Part shown: piece after piece, positions 30,788-40,390 of the stretch
How the letters are laid out: each line of letters opens with the position of its first letter
Numbering within the stretch: the first letter of the stretch is position 1
Source: Lachnospiraceae bacterium
GTDB lineage: Bacteria > Bacillota > Clostridia > Lachnospirales > Lachnospiraceae
Assembly: GCA_015057625.1 (NCBI GenBank)
Contig: SVDZ01000016.1
Location: forward strand, 1 to 53,066
Reading direction: 5' to 3'
DNA: 53,066 nucleotides
Made by a program: the position numbers and the translations under genes
Notes under the pieces: model-generated
What the model was told of the DNA's origin: nothing
Database searches by the model: none
What the model saw: the letters and a program-made list of their open reading frames with translations, nothing else

Positions 30788-32098
30788 TTGGTTAAAAAGA
30801 CTATTAAACAAATTATCGGTATTGCAATATGTTTATTAATTGGATTTCTGATAGGAAATATTGTTATGATGTATTTGGAAAAACATCCGATTAAACGCTC
30901 TCAAAATATAGCTGATGTAGCTATAGAAAAAATAGAAATTGGAAAGACTTACTTGATTGATAGAGAGAAGTTTGAAGACAGTGATGTATTATTTGAAACG
31001 AATCAGCTTGATAACAACACATATTTAACATATTATTATACAATGTATCTTGTTCCGCTTGACTTAGAAAAGAAAGTCTATTTGGGAGTTATGGTAGAGG
31101 AGTCGGAAGTTCAAAGAAAGTATAATGATTATTATAAAACGTATGTGGGAAAAATAAGTAAATATGACCCAATAACGAAAAAAAAGATAGATGAAAAAGT
31201 GTATGAATTGGGAATGGATGAGGAAGGAATAACAATTCTTCCGTATTATTTAAACTCCGCTGATTCGGAAAAATGGCCGACAGTGTTAATAGTTATTCCA
31301 CTAGTGGGTCTTTTAACTTTATATTGGTTAATTAGGGTATACTTAGGACATAAGGAAGGCAGAACTCCTGATGTTGAAACAGTGCTTTGTTTGAAGAAGG
31401 CATATGAAAAGGCGAATGATGATGTTTATATAGAAAAATATGGCAAATTGGTTTGGATTGATTTGGATAAATATGCAACTAAATTTATATTTGCAAATAT
31501 GTTCAAGGTTCACAGGAAAGGTAAAAATATTTATTCTGCTTTTAGAAGGTATTATTTGTACAGGTTTGTTAAATACATTTTGATAGGCAGTGTAATTTTA
31601 TATATTTTTTACGGAGCTAATTTTTCCTTTAAAATAACAGATTGGTATTACGTTTTGTATGGAAATAATTTTCCAGTTGTAGTACTAAGTGTGATAATGA
31701 TTATCATAGCGATTCTCTATATTATTGTCGCTTGTTTTGTAAATCCAATGGGAAGAGCAATTAAAAAATACATAACTGATAGCAATTACCCAAATGAATA
31801 TATGGAAGCAGTTCTTTCAGAAGGAAGACTTATTGCAAGTTATGGTGGATTTATATATTTGACGGACAGATACATTATTGTAGGCCGGGCATATAAATTT
31901 ATGGTGGCAAGATTAGATCAGATTAAGAAAATAACATGGTGTAAGAAGACAGAAATCATACTTAGAAACAATGTGCCTCGTAACTGGATTAGAGTGTATA
32001 ATTTTAAAGGCGAGTTTGGAGAATATCACGCAGATTGGAAGTGGGCATATCCAATCTTGAAATATATTAAAACTTATTTGGATAATCATGAGAAGTAG
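30788..32098 (+). CDS. Unknown multi-helix membrane protein
   Basis: 436 residues from a TTG start at 30788 with AAAAGG eight bases before it; the frame is open from 30632, so a longer form is possible. One N-terminal helix (about 5-28) is followed by an extracytoplasmic domain of about 140 residues, a second helix (PTVLIVIPLVGLLTLYWLI), a cytoplasmic stretch, two more helices, and a PH-like C-terminal segment containing GGFIYLTDRYIIVG. No family is recognised with confidence. The GTG-started NusG-II gene begins 43 bp after its stop, so the two are probably co-transcribed. Confidence 0.7.
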   Translation: MVKKTIKQIIGIAICLLIGFLIGNIVMMYLEKHPIKRSQNIADVAIEKIEIGKTYLIDREKFEDSDVLFETNQLDNNTYLTYYYTMYLVPLDLEKKVYLGVMVEESEVQRKYNDYYKTYVGKISKYDPITKKKIDEKVYELGMDEEGITILPYYLNSADSEKWPTVLIVIPLVGLLTLYWLIRVYLGHKEGRTPDVETVLCLKKAYEKANDDVYIEKYGKLVWIDLDKYATKFIFANMFKVHRKGKNIYSAFRRYYLYRFVKYILIGSVILYIFYGANFSFKITDWYYVLYGNNFPVVVLSVIMIIIAILYIIVACFVNPMGRAIKKYITDSNYPNEYMEAVLSEGRLIASYGGFIYLTDRYIIVGRAYKFMVARLDQIKKITWCKKTEIILRNNVPRNWIRVYNFKGEFGEYHADWKWAYPILKYIKTYLDNHEK

Positions 32099-32141
32099 TT
32101 TGGCGGATTTAAAATGTCCGCTTTATAAAACCGGAGGAATT

Positions 32142-32525
32142 GTGAATACTAAAAAGATTAATAAATTTGAAATAGGTATATGGATAGCTATTATTTCCAT
32201 AACAGTGCTTCTCGTTTGCGCTTACTATTTTACAAGCAAAAGCGGTGAGTATGTTCAGGTAAAAATAGACGGGAAAGTAACATCAAAATATTCACTTAAG
32301 GAGAATGGAACTTATCCAATTATTGGAAGTGGTGAGAATATTTTAGTGATTGATGAAGGAGAGGCTTATATAAAAGAAGCAAATTGTCCGGATAAGCTTT
32401 GTGTAAAACAGGGCAGAATAAAAAGAGTGGGACAGAGTTTAATTTGCCTTCCAAATAAAGTGGTGGTAGAAGTTGTGGAGGCTAATCAGGATAGTGAATC
32501 CGGAGTGGATGCAATTGTAAAATAG
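32142..32525 (+). CDS. NusG domain II-containing membrane protein
   Basis: 127 residues from GTG 32142 with CCGGAGGAA upstream. One N-terminal helix (about 10-30), then an extracytoplasmic beta domain of the NusG_II family (PF07009), with the conserved Cys-containing element NCPDKLCVKQG. Despite the name it is not a transcription factor. In Firmicutes this family usually sits beside Gx transporter, ApbE and FMN-binding genes, so it is probably a missing part of the flavin chain that here lies about 20 kb from its partners. The two Cys may form a redox pair. Confidence 0.88.
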   Translation: MNTKKINKFEIGIWIAIISITVLLVCAYYFTSKSGEYVQVKIDGKVTSKYSLKENGTYPIIGSGENILVIDEGEAYIKEANCPDKLCVKQGRIKRVGQSLICLPNKVVVEVVEANQDSESGVDAIVK

Positions 32526-32588
32526 AGGTTGAGTTATATATAAGTAAAATTTGCATATACTTTATTAGAAGTTTCGAGGAAATAGAAA

Positions 32589-33068
32589 ATGAATTCAGTA
32601 AAATGGAAAGTATATGTATTCTTTATTCTGTTATCAGAGGCAGTTGGAATTGTTGCCGGAATTTTGACGAGAGAGGGAATGCAAATTTACAGTGAGACTG
32701 TTACAAAACCGGCCCTTACACCACCCGCAATTGTATTTCCAATAGTTTGGACTATATTGTATGCGCTGATGGGAGCAGGTGTAGCAGGAGTAACACTGAA
32801 ACCGCAAAGTAATGAGAGAACAAGAGGATTGATACTATATGCATTGCAGTTGTTATTTAATTTTGGCTGGAGTTTTATATTCTTCAATTGGGCGAATTAT
32901 GGATTTGCATTTTTCTGGTTGCTAATTTTGATAGTGTTGGTTTCTCTGATGACAGATTCCTTTTTTAAAACAGATGAACTGTCAGGAAAAATGCAGATAC
33001 CCTATTGCGTATGGCTTGCATTTGCGGCGTATCTGAATTTGGCAGTGTGGATACTTAATATCGGATAG
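32589..33068 (+). CDS. tspO: TspO/MBR family protein
   Basis: 159 residues with five helices and the tryptophan-rich signature of TspO: PALTPPAIVFPIVWTILY near residues 37-54, then the WSFIFFNWANYG region. TspO proteins bind porphyrins and sterols and are tied to tetrapyrrole handling or stress. GAGGAAATAG precedes the ATG. Link to the nearby iron genes is possible through heme or porphyrin, but it has its own terminator and no iron box. Confidence 0.94.
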   Translation: MNSVKWKVYVFFILLSEAVGIVAGILTREGMQIYSETVTKPALTPPAIVFPIVWTILYALMGAGVAGVTLKPQSNERTRGLILYALQLLFNFGWSFIFFNWANYGFAFFWLLILIVLVSLMTDSFFKTDELSGKMQIPYCVWLAFAAYLNLAVWILNIG

Positions 33069-33081
33069 AGATAATAAGATT

Positions 33082-33129
33082 AAAATGCAGGGTTGCATAT
33101 TGAAAGAATATGCATTCCCTGCATTTTTG
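33082..33129 (+). terminator. Terminator of tspO
   Basis: An outer 11-bp stem AAAATGCAGGG (33082-33092) / CCCTGCATTTT (33117-33127) and an inner 6-bp stem GCATAT/ATATGC, followed by Ts. Confidence 0.85.
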
Positions 33130-33266
33130 TGCTCATAAATAGTTATATTTTATACCGCTACTATAAACCGGTTGAAATCGATTCCTAGATTTGATAGCCT
33201 ATACATACTATTAAACTAGTTGACCTATGTTGACTTCAACCAAATGACATCAAGAAAGGAGACACA

Positions 33267-35177
33267 ATGAAGAAGCTTATTGAGATGATTAAAGAATTTT
33301 TCTCTAATGATATGGATCTCAAGGAAAAAGGAATTAAGTCGAAAGACTATGGAACTATAAACAACTTTGTATATGCAGTTAAGATATCTCTAAAGTACAA
33401 CAAAGCATATATATTTGCACTTATGATTGGAAGTCTGGCATTGAGCTTATACCAGCTTATGATTATTGTTGCACCCAAAATTGTACTTGAACTTATTGAC
33501 AGGAAGGTCACGAGTAAGACGATGGTAATTGCCATGATTATATTCGGAGTTACAATTACGTTACTGAATTATATCAGTGGCAGAGCGGTCAACATTATGC
33601 AGTATGGATTTGACAAAGTTCAGTACAATCTCATGGCTGATTATCTTAGAAAGATTTTTTTCACGGATTTCAAGAACATGGAAAATCCGGACTTTCTTGA
33701 CCTGACCGAGAGAGCAAGAAGGGCAACTTATTACAACTGTGGTTTTCACGGTTATTGTCAGAGAGTCAGATTCGTTTTGAATTCACTGACAGTTTCAGTT
33801 ATTTCAGGGGTGGCAATTATTTTCATTCATCCATTGATAGTTATCACATTAGGGGGTTTAGCATATCTTAGCTATCGATTTTTCGAAAATACAATGCAGT
33901 GGAACAAGGTTCATTTTGAAGACGCAATGGCGGGAACCTGGAGAAAAATGACATATTTACATCAGACCACGACGGACTTTGGATACGCAAAGGATATTCG
34001 TCTTTTTGGAATGTCAAACTGGATTGAAAAAATCTGGGAGGATGTTAATACTGTATTTTTAAAAAGATGTAAAATGCGTCACAACAAATGGGTTATGTGC
34101 GAAGTGAAAATCAGCACACTGAATTTGATTCAGAACGGGATTTTGTACCTCGTTTTAATTTATATGGTTCTTTACAAAGGACTTAGCATTTCAAATTTCG
34201 TGTTGTATGTGGGATTGGTAAGTGGTTTCTCACAGGCGATGTATGAGCTTTTCAGCAACCTTGTTTGGATGCATCTTAACAAAATGCAGATGGATAATTA
34301 CAGAACATTTATGGATTGGGAAGAGGAAAAGCCGGATGCCACAAAAGAAGAGGGAACAATTACGGATATCAATATTGATAAATATGAATTCGTATTTGAA
34401 AATGTATCTTTCAAATATCCGGGACATGAAAAGTATGTGTTAAAGAATGTTAACTTAAAAATTGACGCCGGAATGAAACTTGCAGTAGTGGGAATCAACG
34501 GTGCCGGAAAGACCACACTGACAAAATTGCTGATGAGACTTTATGAGCCTACAGAGGGAAGAATTCTCTTAAACGGTGTGGATATTAAGAAATACGACAG
34601 AAGTAAATATTATGAGATTTTTGCTCCGGTATTCCAAAATGTAGAAGTGTTCGCATTTCCAATCTGGGAAAATATTTCCATGAGAGAGCGCGAGAGAACA
34701 GATATGGAACTTGTCAAAAAGACACTTGTTCAGAGCGGTCTTGATGAGAAGATTAATAAATACGAAAAAGGTATGGAGACTCAGCTGTTAAAGATATTCG
34801 ACTCAAACGGCATTGATTTATCCGGCGGTGAGCGTCAGCGACTTGCCATGGCAAAAGCTCTGTACCAGGACAGAAGTGTTATTGTACTTGATGAGCCTAC
34901 AGCTGCACTTGATGCATTGGCTGAGGATAGGATGTATCGCGAATTTAACAGCATGGTAAAAGGCAAGACATCTATCTTCATTTCACACAGATTGTCCAGC
35001 ACAAGATTCTGTGACAGTATAGTAATGTTTGAAGATGGGCAGGTTATTGAGCAGGGAAACCACGATGAACTTATCGGTATGAATGGAAAATACGCATATA
35101 TGTATGAGGTTCAGGCTCAGTATTATAAAGAGAATGAAGACGGTGAAGACAGCGAAGGGGGTGAGGACTGTGCTTAA
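33267..35177 (+). CDS. ABC transporter ATP-binding/permease protein (exporter subunit 1)
   Basis: 636 residues: a six-helix membrane domain (about 30-345) and an ATPase domain (about 370-610). Walker A is VGINGAGKTT, the signature LSGGERQR, Walker B VIVLDEPTAALD and the H-loop ISHRLSS. This layout with DEPTAAL is common in peptide or lipid exporters of Firmicutes, including those near lantibiotic loci. AAAGGAG precedes the ATG. It overlaps the next gene, a close relative, so they form a heterodimer. The tail is very acidic (EDGEDSEGGED). No precursor peptide gene was found in the 200 bp upstream. Confidence 0.92.
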   Translation: MKKLIEMIKEFFSNDMDLKEKGIKSKDYGTINNFVYAVKISLKYNKAYIFALMIGSLALSLYQLMIIVAPKIVLELIDRKVTSKTMVIAMIIFGVTITLLNYISGRAVNIMQYGFDKVQYNLMADYLRKIFFTDFKNMENPDFLDLTERARRATYYNCGFHGYCQRVRFVLNSLTVSVISGVAIIFIHPLIVITLGGLAYLSYRFFENTMQWNKVHFEDAMAGTWRKMTYLHQTTTDFGYAKDIRLFGMSNWIEKIWEDVNTVFLKRCKMRHNKWVMCEVKISTLNLIQNGILYLVLIYMVLYKGLSISNFVLYVGLVSGFSQAMYELFSNLVWMHLNKMQMDNYRTFMDWEEEKPDATKEEGTITDINIDKYEFVFENVSFKYPGHEKYVLKNVNLKIDAGMKLAVVGINGAGKTTLTKLLMRLYEPTEGRILLNGVDIKKYDRSKYYEIFAPVFQNVEVFAFPIWENISMRERERTDMELVKKTLVQSGLDEKINKYEKGMETQLLKIFDSNGIDLSGGERQRLAMAKALYQDRSVIVLDEPTAALDALAEDRMYREFNSMVKGKTSIFISHRLSSTRFCDSIVMFEDGQVIEQGNHDELIGMNGKYAYMYEVQAQYYKENEDGEDSEGGEDCA

Positions 35178-36996
35178 AAGTTTGACAAAAAGAATTAAGG
35201 ATATGAGCAGGATTATCAAGTTCTTTTTAAGGTTTGTATGGAAAGAATATCCTCAGTATTATCTGTTTGTAATAATGCAGATTATTGTTGACAGTATCGG
35301 ACCTTTCATCACAATTATCGGAACGAGATATCTGATAAATGAAATTGCATATCCTGAAAAGAGAAATATGCACATGATTGTTTTCTGGGTATTGTTTATC
35401 TGTATCGGAACATTGCTGTACAGATCTCTACATAAATTTGTGACTGAGAAACAGTATTACAGTTGTGATTTAGTGGATACTGCAATAAGAAAACATTGTG
35501 GCAGTCGCTGCATGAAAATGAAGTTTGAGTACACTGAAAATTCAGACGTGTTGGACGATGTTCAGAAAGCAGGACGTGCAATTGAGGAGGCTGATGCCCA
35601 GACTATCATTGAAGGTTTTACTGATATTATTTCAGGCTTCATTGTATTGTCCGGAGTGTTTGTTCTTATTGTAAAATGTTCAATATGGTTACTTGTTCCA
35701 ATTGTTCTCAGTTTTGTTGTAAGTACCTTCGCAACCATGAAGAGCACTAAACTTCGAGAGGAATATTACAATGTATACACAGAACAGTTAAGAGAACAGG
35801 ATTACTACATGCTCAATCTTACAGAGAGCAAATATGCGAAAGATATAAGAGTGTATAAGGCATCGGGAATGATTCTCGATAACCAGAAGGCAATGGGTGA
35901 AAATATTTACCGTGTGGCAAAAAAGAGTTACAAGCATATGTGGAAATTTGAAGGCGTTGATGGCGTTGTATCTCAGGTCTGCACAACGGCTATTTACATT
36001 ATTATTGGATTAAATACACTTATTGCAAAGATCACCATCGGTGATTTCAGCAGTTTGGTTCAGTCGACAAATGAATTTAAAAATTCTATGCAGAAAATAT
36101 CAAACGGAATATTCAGTATAAGATATGCAGCCTCTGTTCTAAAGAATTATGTGGACTTTATTGAGAGCATTGATATGGAATCAGAGTCTGATAAAGAAAG
36201 CGCCAAGATAAAAGTTGATTTGACAAAAGCGCCGGTTATAGAGTTTAAAAATGTTAGTTTCAAATATCCGAATACCAACAGATACATTTTGCAGAATGTT
36301 AATACGGTCATTAAGTCCGGAGAGCATATCGCAATTGTGGGACAAAATGGTGCAGGCAAAACTACATTTATAAAATTGCTGTGCCGTCTGTATGATGTAA
36401 CTGATGGAGAAATTTTACTTAACGGAGTAAATATTAATAATTACAGTTTTGTGGATTATATAAAGATGCTGTCTGTAGTATTCCAGGATTACAAGCTTAT
36501 GGCATTTTCAATTATTGAAAATATTGCTATGGATGATTCGGATACAGAAGAGGCCAAAAAGAGAGCAAAGGAACTTGCAGAGTTGGTTGAGCTTTCAGAT
36601 TGGATTGAATCTCTTGAGAAGAAGGAAAATACAAATATTTACAAGCAGTTTGATGAGGCTGGAGTTGAACCTTCAGGAGGGCAGGCTCAGAAACTTTCAA
36701 TAGTAAGAGCGCTCTACAAGAATTCGCCTATGGTTATACTTGACGAACCTACAGCGGCTCTTGATCCTGTTGCCGAATACGAAATATATCAGCACTTTGA
36801 TAAATTGGTAGGAGGAAAGACTGCAGTTTATATTTCTCACAGACTTTCTTCATGCAGATTTTGTGACAGAATAATTGTCTTCAATGATGGAACCATTATC
36901 GAAGACGGAAGTCACGATGAACTTATGAATGTAGAAAACGGATTCTACGCACATATGTATAATACCCAGGCTAAGCACTACAAAGAGAGTGCTTAA
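35170..36996 (+). CDS. ABC transporter ATP-binding/permease protein (exporter subunit 2)
   Basis: About 608 residues from a GTG at 35170, eight bases after a GGGGG run and overlapping the previous stop by 8 bp. An ATG at 35203 is the other option. Helices lie at about 20-310 and the ATPase at about 340-600. Walker A is VGQNGAGKTT, Walker B VILDEPTAALD, and the H-loop ISHRLSS. The signature reads SGGQAQK in place of the usual SGGExQR, so one composite ATP site may be slower, as in many heterodimeric exporters. It is convergent with the ABC-2 exporter genes. Confidence 0.9.
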   Translation: MLKSLTKRIKDMSRIIKFFLRFVWKEYPQYYLFVIMQIIVDSIGPFITIIGTRYLINEIAYPEKRNMHMIVFWVLFICIGTLLYRSLHKFVTEKQYYSCDLVDTAIRKHCGSRCMKMKFEYTENSDVLDDVQKAGRAIEEADAQTIIEGFTDIISGFIVLSGVFVLIVKCSIWLLVPIVLSFVVSTFATMKSTKLREEYYNVYTEQLREQDYYMLNLTESKYAKDIRVYKASGMILDNQKAMGENIYRVAKKSYKHMWKFEGVDGVVSQVCTTAIYIIIGLNTLIAKITIGDFSSLVQSTNEFKNSMQKISNGIFSIRYAASVLKNYVDFIESIDMESESDKESAKIKVDLTKAPVIEFKNVSFKYPNTNRYILQNVNTVIKSGEHIAIVGQNGAGKTTFIKLLCRLYDVTDGEILLNGVNINNYSFVDYIKMLSVVFQDYKLMAFSIIENIAMDDSDTEEAKKRAKELAELVELSDWIESLEKKENTNIYKQFDEAGVEPSGGQAQKLSIVRALYKNSPMVILDEPTAALDPVAEYEIYQHFDKLVGGKTAVYISHRLSSCRFCDRIIVFNDGTIIEDGSHDELMNVENGFYAHMYNTQAKHYKESA

Positions 36997-37015
36997 GCCC
37001 GGGCATGAGATAAAA

Positions 37016-38182
37016 CTATTCACTTTTTTGTCTGCGGCTGGTAACAAGAAATATAACCAATATCGCAGCACTGAACATCAGCTGGATGCCAATGCATGTG
37101 AAATAAGTATTGTAGGACATAGCTTCTGAAGAAAATCCTGCAAGCATGTTATTGTTTTTGATGTACCAGTAAGCAGGCAGAAAACGTGCAATAGAAAGAA
37201 CTTTTTCTCCTAAGTACCACTGAGGAACAAATATACCGCAAAGGAAAGCCATTCCTAAACCAAGAATATTGGAAATCATACTTAATGAACTCTCTTCTTT
37301 CAGGTTATAGTTGCTTATTAACAGCGTAACTGTCAGCGAGAACAGAAGAAATACGAAACTGTTTGCAACTGCTAAAAGACAGGTTTTGGTAAAGAATGCT
37401 GCCGGTGTAAAAATGATCATACATGCAGTCATAAAAACCAGCCAGGCGCCGATGCTGTAAATAATACTTGCAAAAAACAACTGCATACTAAAAGATGTTG
37501 ATTTGAGAGCGGAGCAGCCTATTCTTCGTTTAACATCCAACGTGTTATAACTTATCAGTATCGGTGACATACACATAATAAGAATTGACATTATAATGTA
37601 TGGAAAATACTGAAAGAAGTAGAAGGCATCGTTTGAATCTTTGGTATTTCCGTTAAAATCTTCCGCTGTGATATAATCTTTTGAATCATATAAAATTTCT
37701 GATTTGTCTAAAGCTTCTTCAAGGGAAAATCCACCTGCAAGATACATTCTGACAGCGGATATATATCTGTCAATTTGCTGTGAGGCATACACGGTACTCA
37801 TGTTATTAATAAGAGTTGAGTGGGATACCACATTTTTAGCATCTGAATTTAAAATACCGTCTTCATATCCTTTATTAATAGTTAAAATATATTGAAATTT
37901 GGTGTAGTAAAGCGAGTCCTGAAGGAAAGAGTCGTCAACATCTTTTAAGTCAGTTGTCAACTCATGATATTTCCCAAGATATTTTATAAGAGCTTTACTT
38001 GAGACTGTATTGTCATTGTCAAATACACATATTCTGATAGAGGAAGCTGTAAAGTTTGCTTCGTTTTCTTTTGGTGCACTTTTGGTCATTGCAACACAGA
38101 TGGTAACAAAAATAATTCCGTATATAATAGCGGATGTAATATGTCTTTTTGCTATTTTGAAAAAAGTCTTAAATACTTGCAT
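37016..38182 (-). CDS. ABC-2 type permease (LnrN/YhaP-like), subunit B
   Basis: 388 residues: one N-terminal helix (about 12-33), a large extracytoplasmic domain, then five helices (about 190-380). This is the ABC-2 layout found in drug and lipopeptide exporters. AAGGAG lies before ATG 38182 and the gene overlaps the upstream permease by 14 bp, so the order of transcription is ATPase (40276), permease A, permease B. The two permeases should form a heterodimer driven by the ATPase. Confidence 0.9.
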   Translation of the reverse strand: MQVFKTFFKIAKRHITSAIIYGIIFVTICVAMTKSAPKENEANFTASSIRICVFDNDNTVSSKALIKYLGKYHELTTDLKDVDDSFLQDSLYYTKFQYILTINKGYEDGILNSDAKNVVSHSTLINNMSTVYASQQIDRYISAVRMYLAGGFSLEEALDKSEILYDSKDYITAEDFNGNTKDSNDAFYFFQYFPYIIMSILIMCMSPILISYNTLDVKRRIGCSALKSTSFSMQLFFASIIYSIGAWLVFMTACMIIFTPAAFFTKTCLLAVANSFVFLLFSLTVTLLISNYNLKEESSLSMISNILGLGMAFLCGIFVPQWYLGEKVLSIARFLPAYWYIKNNNMLAGFSSEAMSYNTYFTCIGIQLMFSAAILVIFLVTSRRQKSE

Positions 38183-39314
38183 ATTTTTTTCTCCTTGTCA
38201 ATAAAAATCCACCTAATGTAAAAATAACAGCCATTATCAGAAGAATGGTTATATCCTCATAATATCTTCCCAGATTCTCGTAATTTGCAAGGGAATACAA
38301 TGAGTCCGAAATCAGTGATGCCGGATTGATTTTATTTAAAACCGGTGAAATTTCTTCCATAATGATGTGCATTGAACCAATCATAAGACCGCTTAAAAAA
38401 CAGCAGAACATAATCGATGCAATGCCAAAGGCTTCCTTCACTCCACGTTTCTTAATCGGAACAGATCCAATAAAGAAGCCGTAAGTTACGCTTGTCAGCG
38501 TTGCGACAAACATTGCAAGAATAGCGTATGGAAGATGGAAGGTTAAGTCTACTTTAAGCACTATAATGATGAAGGCGAAGGCAATCATAATAAGAAGGTA
38601 GTTAAGAGTCAATACTGAAAACAGTTCTCCTACAATAAGTTTAAGTTTGCCTGTTGAAGTAATATTTCTTCTGGCACCAAGGTCAGAAAGATTCCCCTGA
38701 TTATTGATTGCGACTGACATACCGGCAAGTGCTGTGAAAAGACATGCCATTGCAAGCAGGTTGTAGAAATACTGTGTGTAGTTTTCGGCATTGCTTGATA
38801 CAAATTTATGCTCTTCATTGTAAGTTACATCGGATGAACTAACAGCCATTACATCCATAAGTTTATCAGGATTGGTAGACGCCACTTCTTTTATTATGTT
38901 TGCTGAAGCATTGTACTGAGCAACGAAACTGTCGAGAATACTCTGCTTTGTATTATCGTCTCCGGTGTTGGCTGAAACCTTAAGTGACAGTTTTTCTCCT
39001 GTGTAAATAATTCCGTAAATGTCATTTGCCTCAAGTTTTTCCATAGCTTCTTTTTCTGATAAATTAAAATCTGCCTTTAAAAGATTGCTGCCATTGATTT
39101 TGACATTTTCACAAATCTCTTTAAGTACTTCTTCGTTTTCCTTTGAGTCTGAAATTACAGCAACCGGAATTGTAGAAAAAGTATCTGCATCTGTAATTCC
39201 GGAGAAAGCGGTTTTAAACAGTACGCCGAGAATAATTGGAAACATGAGTACCCAGAATAATTGATTTTTATTTCTTCTAAATACTTTTTGAGAATATTTA
39301 ATAATATGAATCAT
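38169..39314 (-). CDS. ABC-2 type permease (LnrM-like), subunit A
   Basis: 381 residues from ATG 39314 (TTGGAGG lies just upstream; a TTG 12 bases earlier is unlikely because it is part of that RBS). N-terminal helix (about 20-40), an extracytoplasmic domain to about 170, and five C-terminal helices. It is closely related in layout to the next permease. Together with the ATPase and the divergent two-component genes it forms a locus like LnrLMN/LnrJK of Bacillus, which exports linear polyene antibiotics. Confidence 0.9.
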   Translation of the reverse strand: MIHIIKYSQKVFRRNKNQLFWVLMFPIILGVLFKTAFSGITDADTFSTIPVAVISDSKENEEVLKEICENVKINGSNLLKADFNLSEKEAMEKLEANDIYGIIYTGEKLSLKVSANTGDDNTKQSILDSFVAQYNASANIIKEVASTNPDKLMDVMAVSSSDVTYNEEHKFVSSNAENYTQYFYNLLAMACLFTALAGMSVAINNQGNLSDLGARRNITSTGKLKLIVGELFSVLTLNYLLIMIAFAFIIIVLKVDLTFHLPYAILAMFVATLTSVTYGFFIGSVPIKKRGVKEAFGIASIMFCCFLSGLMIGSMHIIMEEISPVLNKINPASLISDSLYSLANYENLGRYYEDITILLIMAVIFTLGGFLLTRRKKYASI

Positions 39315-39328
39315 AGTAACCTCCAAAG

Positions 39329-40276
39329 TCAGTCTCTAAGTTCTTTTCCGGTAATCTCAAGGAATACGTCGTTTAATGTTGGAAGCTCAGAGTAAACCTG
39401 ACCAAAACTGATATTGTTTTGTTTAAAATATTCAAGAACGATAATTATGTTTTGATTGCCACTGCTAAAGAGTATTTCAAGATTGTTTCCGTCGTAGCTT
39501 ACCTGATATGCATTTGGAAGATGTTTAATGTTCTCCAAATCTTTCTCAGAAAGCATAGGCACTTCAATGTGAATTGACTCACTCTTTTTAATCATCTGCT
39601 TGAGTTCATCTTTAGTTCCAAGAGCAATGTTTTTACCATGGTCCATTATGGCAATTCTGGTACAAATCTGCTCAACTTCCTCCATATAATGTGAGGTGTA
39701 AATTACGGTGGCACCTTCTTTGTTTAATTTGACAATTCCCTCAAGAATGTTGTTTCTGCTTTGAGGGTCAACTGCAACCGTAGGCTCATCAAGAATAATT
39801 AATTTTGGCTTGTGAGCTATTCCGCAGGCGATGTTCAGTCGTCTTAAAAGACCGCCTGACAATTTCTTCGGATAGAATTTTCTGAAATCATCTAAACCTA
39901 CAAACTCGATGGCCTCTTCAACATATTTCGCTCTGAGCTTTTTGTCTGAAATGTAAAGCCCACAGAAGTAATCAATATTTTCATATACTGTCAGCTCATC
40001 GAATACGGCTACGTTTTGCATAACGACTCCAATCTGTTTTTTCAAGTCGTAGCTGTCGGGTCTCATTTCTTTTCCGAAGATTTCTATATTACCTTTGTCG
40101 TAGGTGAGAAGTGAAAGAAGACAGTTGATGGTTGTGGTTTTTCCGGAACCGTTTGGCCCCAACAGCCCAAATATTTCTCCTTCCTTAATTTCCAAATTAA
40201 AGTGATCAAGCGCCACCAGTTCTTTGTAGCGTTTTACAAGATTTTCGATTTTAACAATATTTTTTTCGGTGTTCAT
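39329..40276 (-). CDS. ABC-2 exporter ATPase (LnrL/DrrA-like)
   Basis: 315 residues: Walker A GPNGSGKTT (about 37-45), signature LSGGLLRR (Leu-Leu in place of the common Gln), Walker B LIILDEPTVAVDP, H-loop YTSHYMEE. A C-terminal extension (about 220-310) is typical of DrrA-type exporters. AAGGAGG precedes the ATG. It is the first gene of the minus-strand unit and faces the sensor kinase gene across a 114-bp divergent promoter region. Confidence 0.94.
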   Translation of the reverse strand: MNTEKNIVKIENLVKRYKELVALDHFNLEIKEGEIFGLLGPNGSGKTTTINCLLSLLTYDKGNIEIFGKEMRPDSYDLKKQIGVVMQNVAVFDELTVYENIDYFCGLYISDKKLRAKYVEEAIEFVGLDDFRKFYPKKLSGGLLRRLNIACGIAHKPKLIILDEPTVAVDPQSRNNILEGIVKLNKEGATVIYTSHYMEEVEQICTRIAIMDHGKNIALGTKDELKQMIKKSESIHIEVPMLSEKDLENIKHLPNAYQVSYDGNNLEILFSSGNQNIIIVLEYFKQNNISFGQVYSELPTLNDVFLEITGKELRD

Positions 40277-40390
40277 AAAAAAATCCTCCTTAATAATCCT
40301 GTAATTGTAGTATAATTAATTGCGGAGTTTATGTTTAGTGAACAATGTCAGAAGTTTATATTACATTTGTCATATGAATTGGAGATGTTT

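Noticed and set aside
33128..33266. Lantibiotic or other precursor peptide before the ABC exporter
   Set aside because: No start with an RBS leads to a leader/core-like peptide in this gap, and no modification enzyme is near.
33069..33266. tRNA-like sequence near 33170
   Set aside because: GGTTGAAATCGATTCC resembles a T-arm but lacks the TTCGA core and the rest of a cloverleaf.
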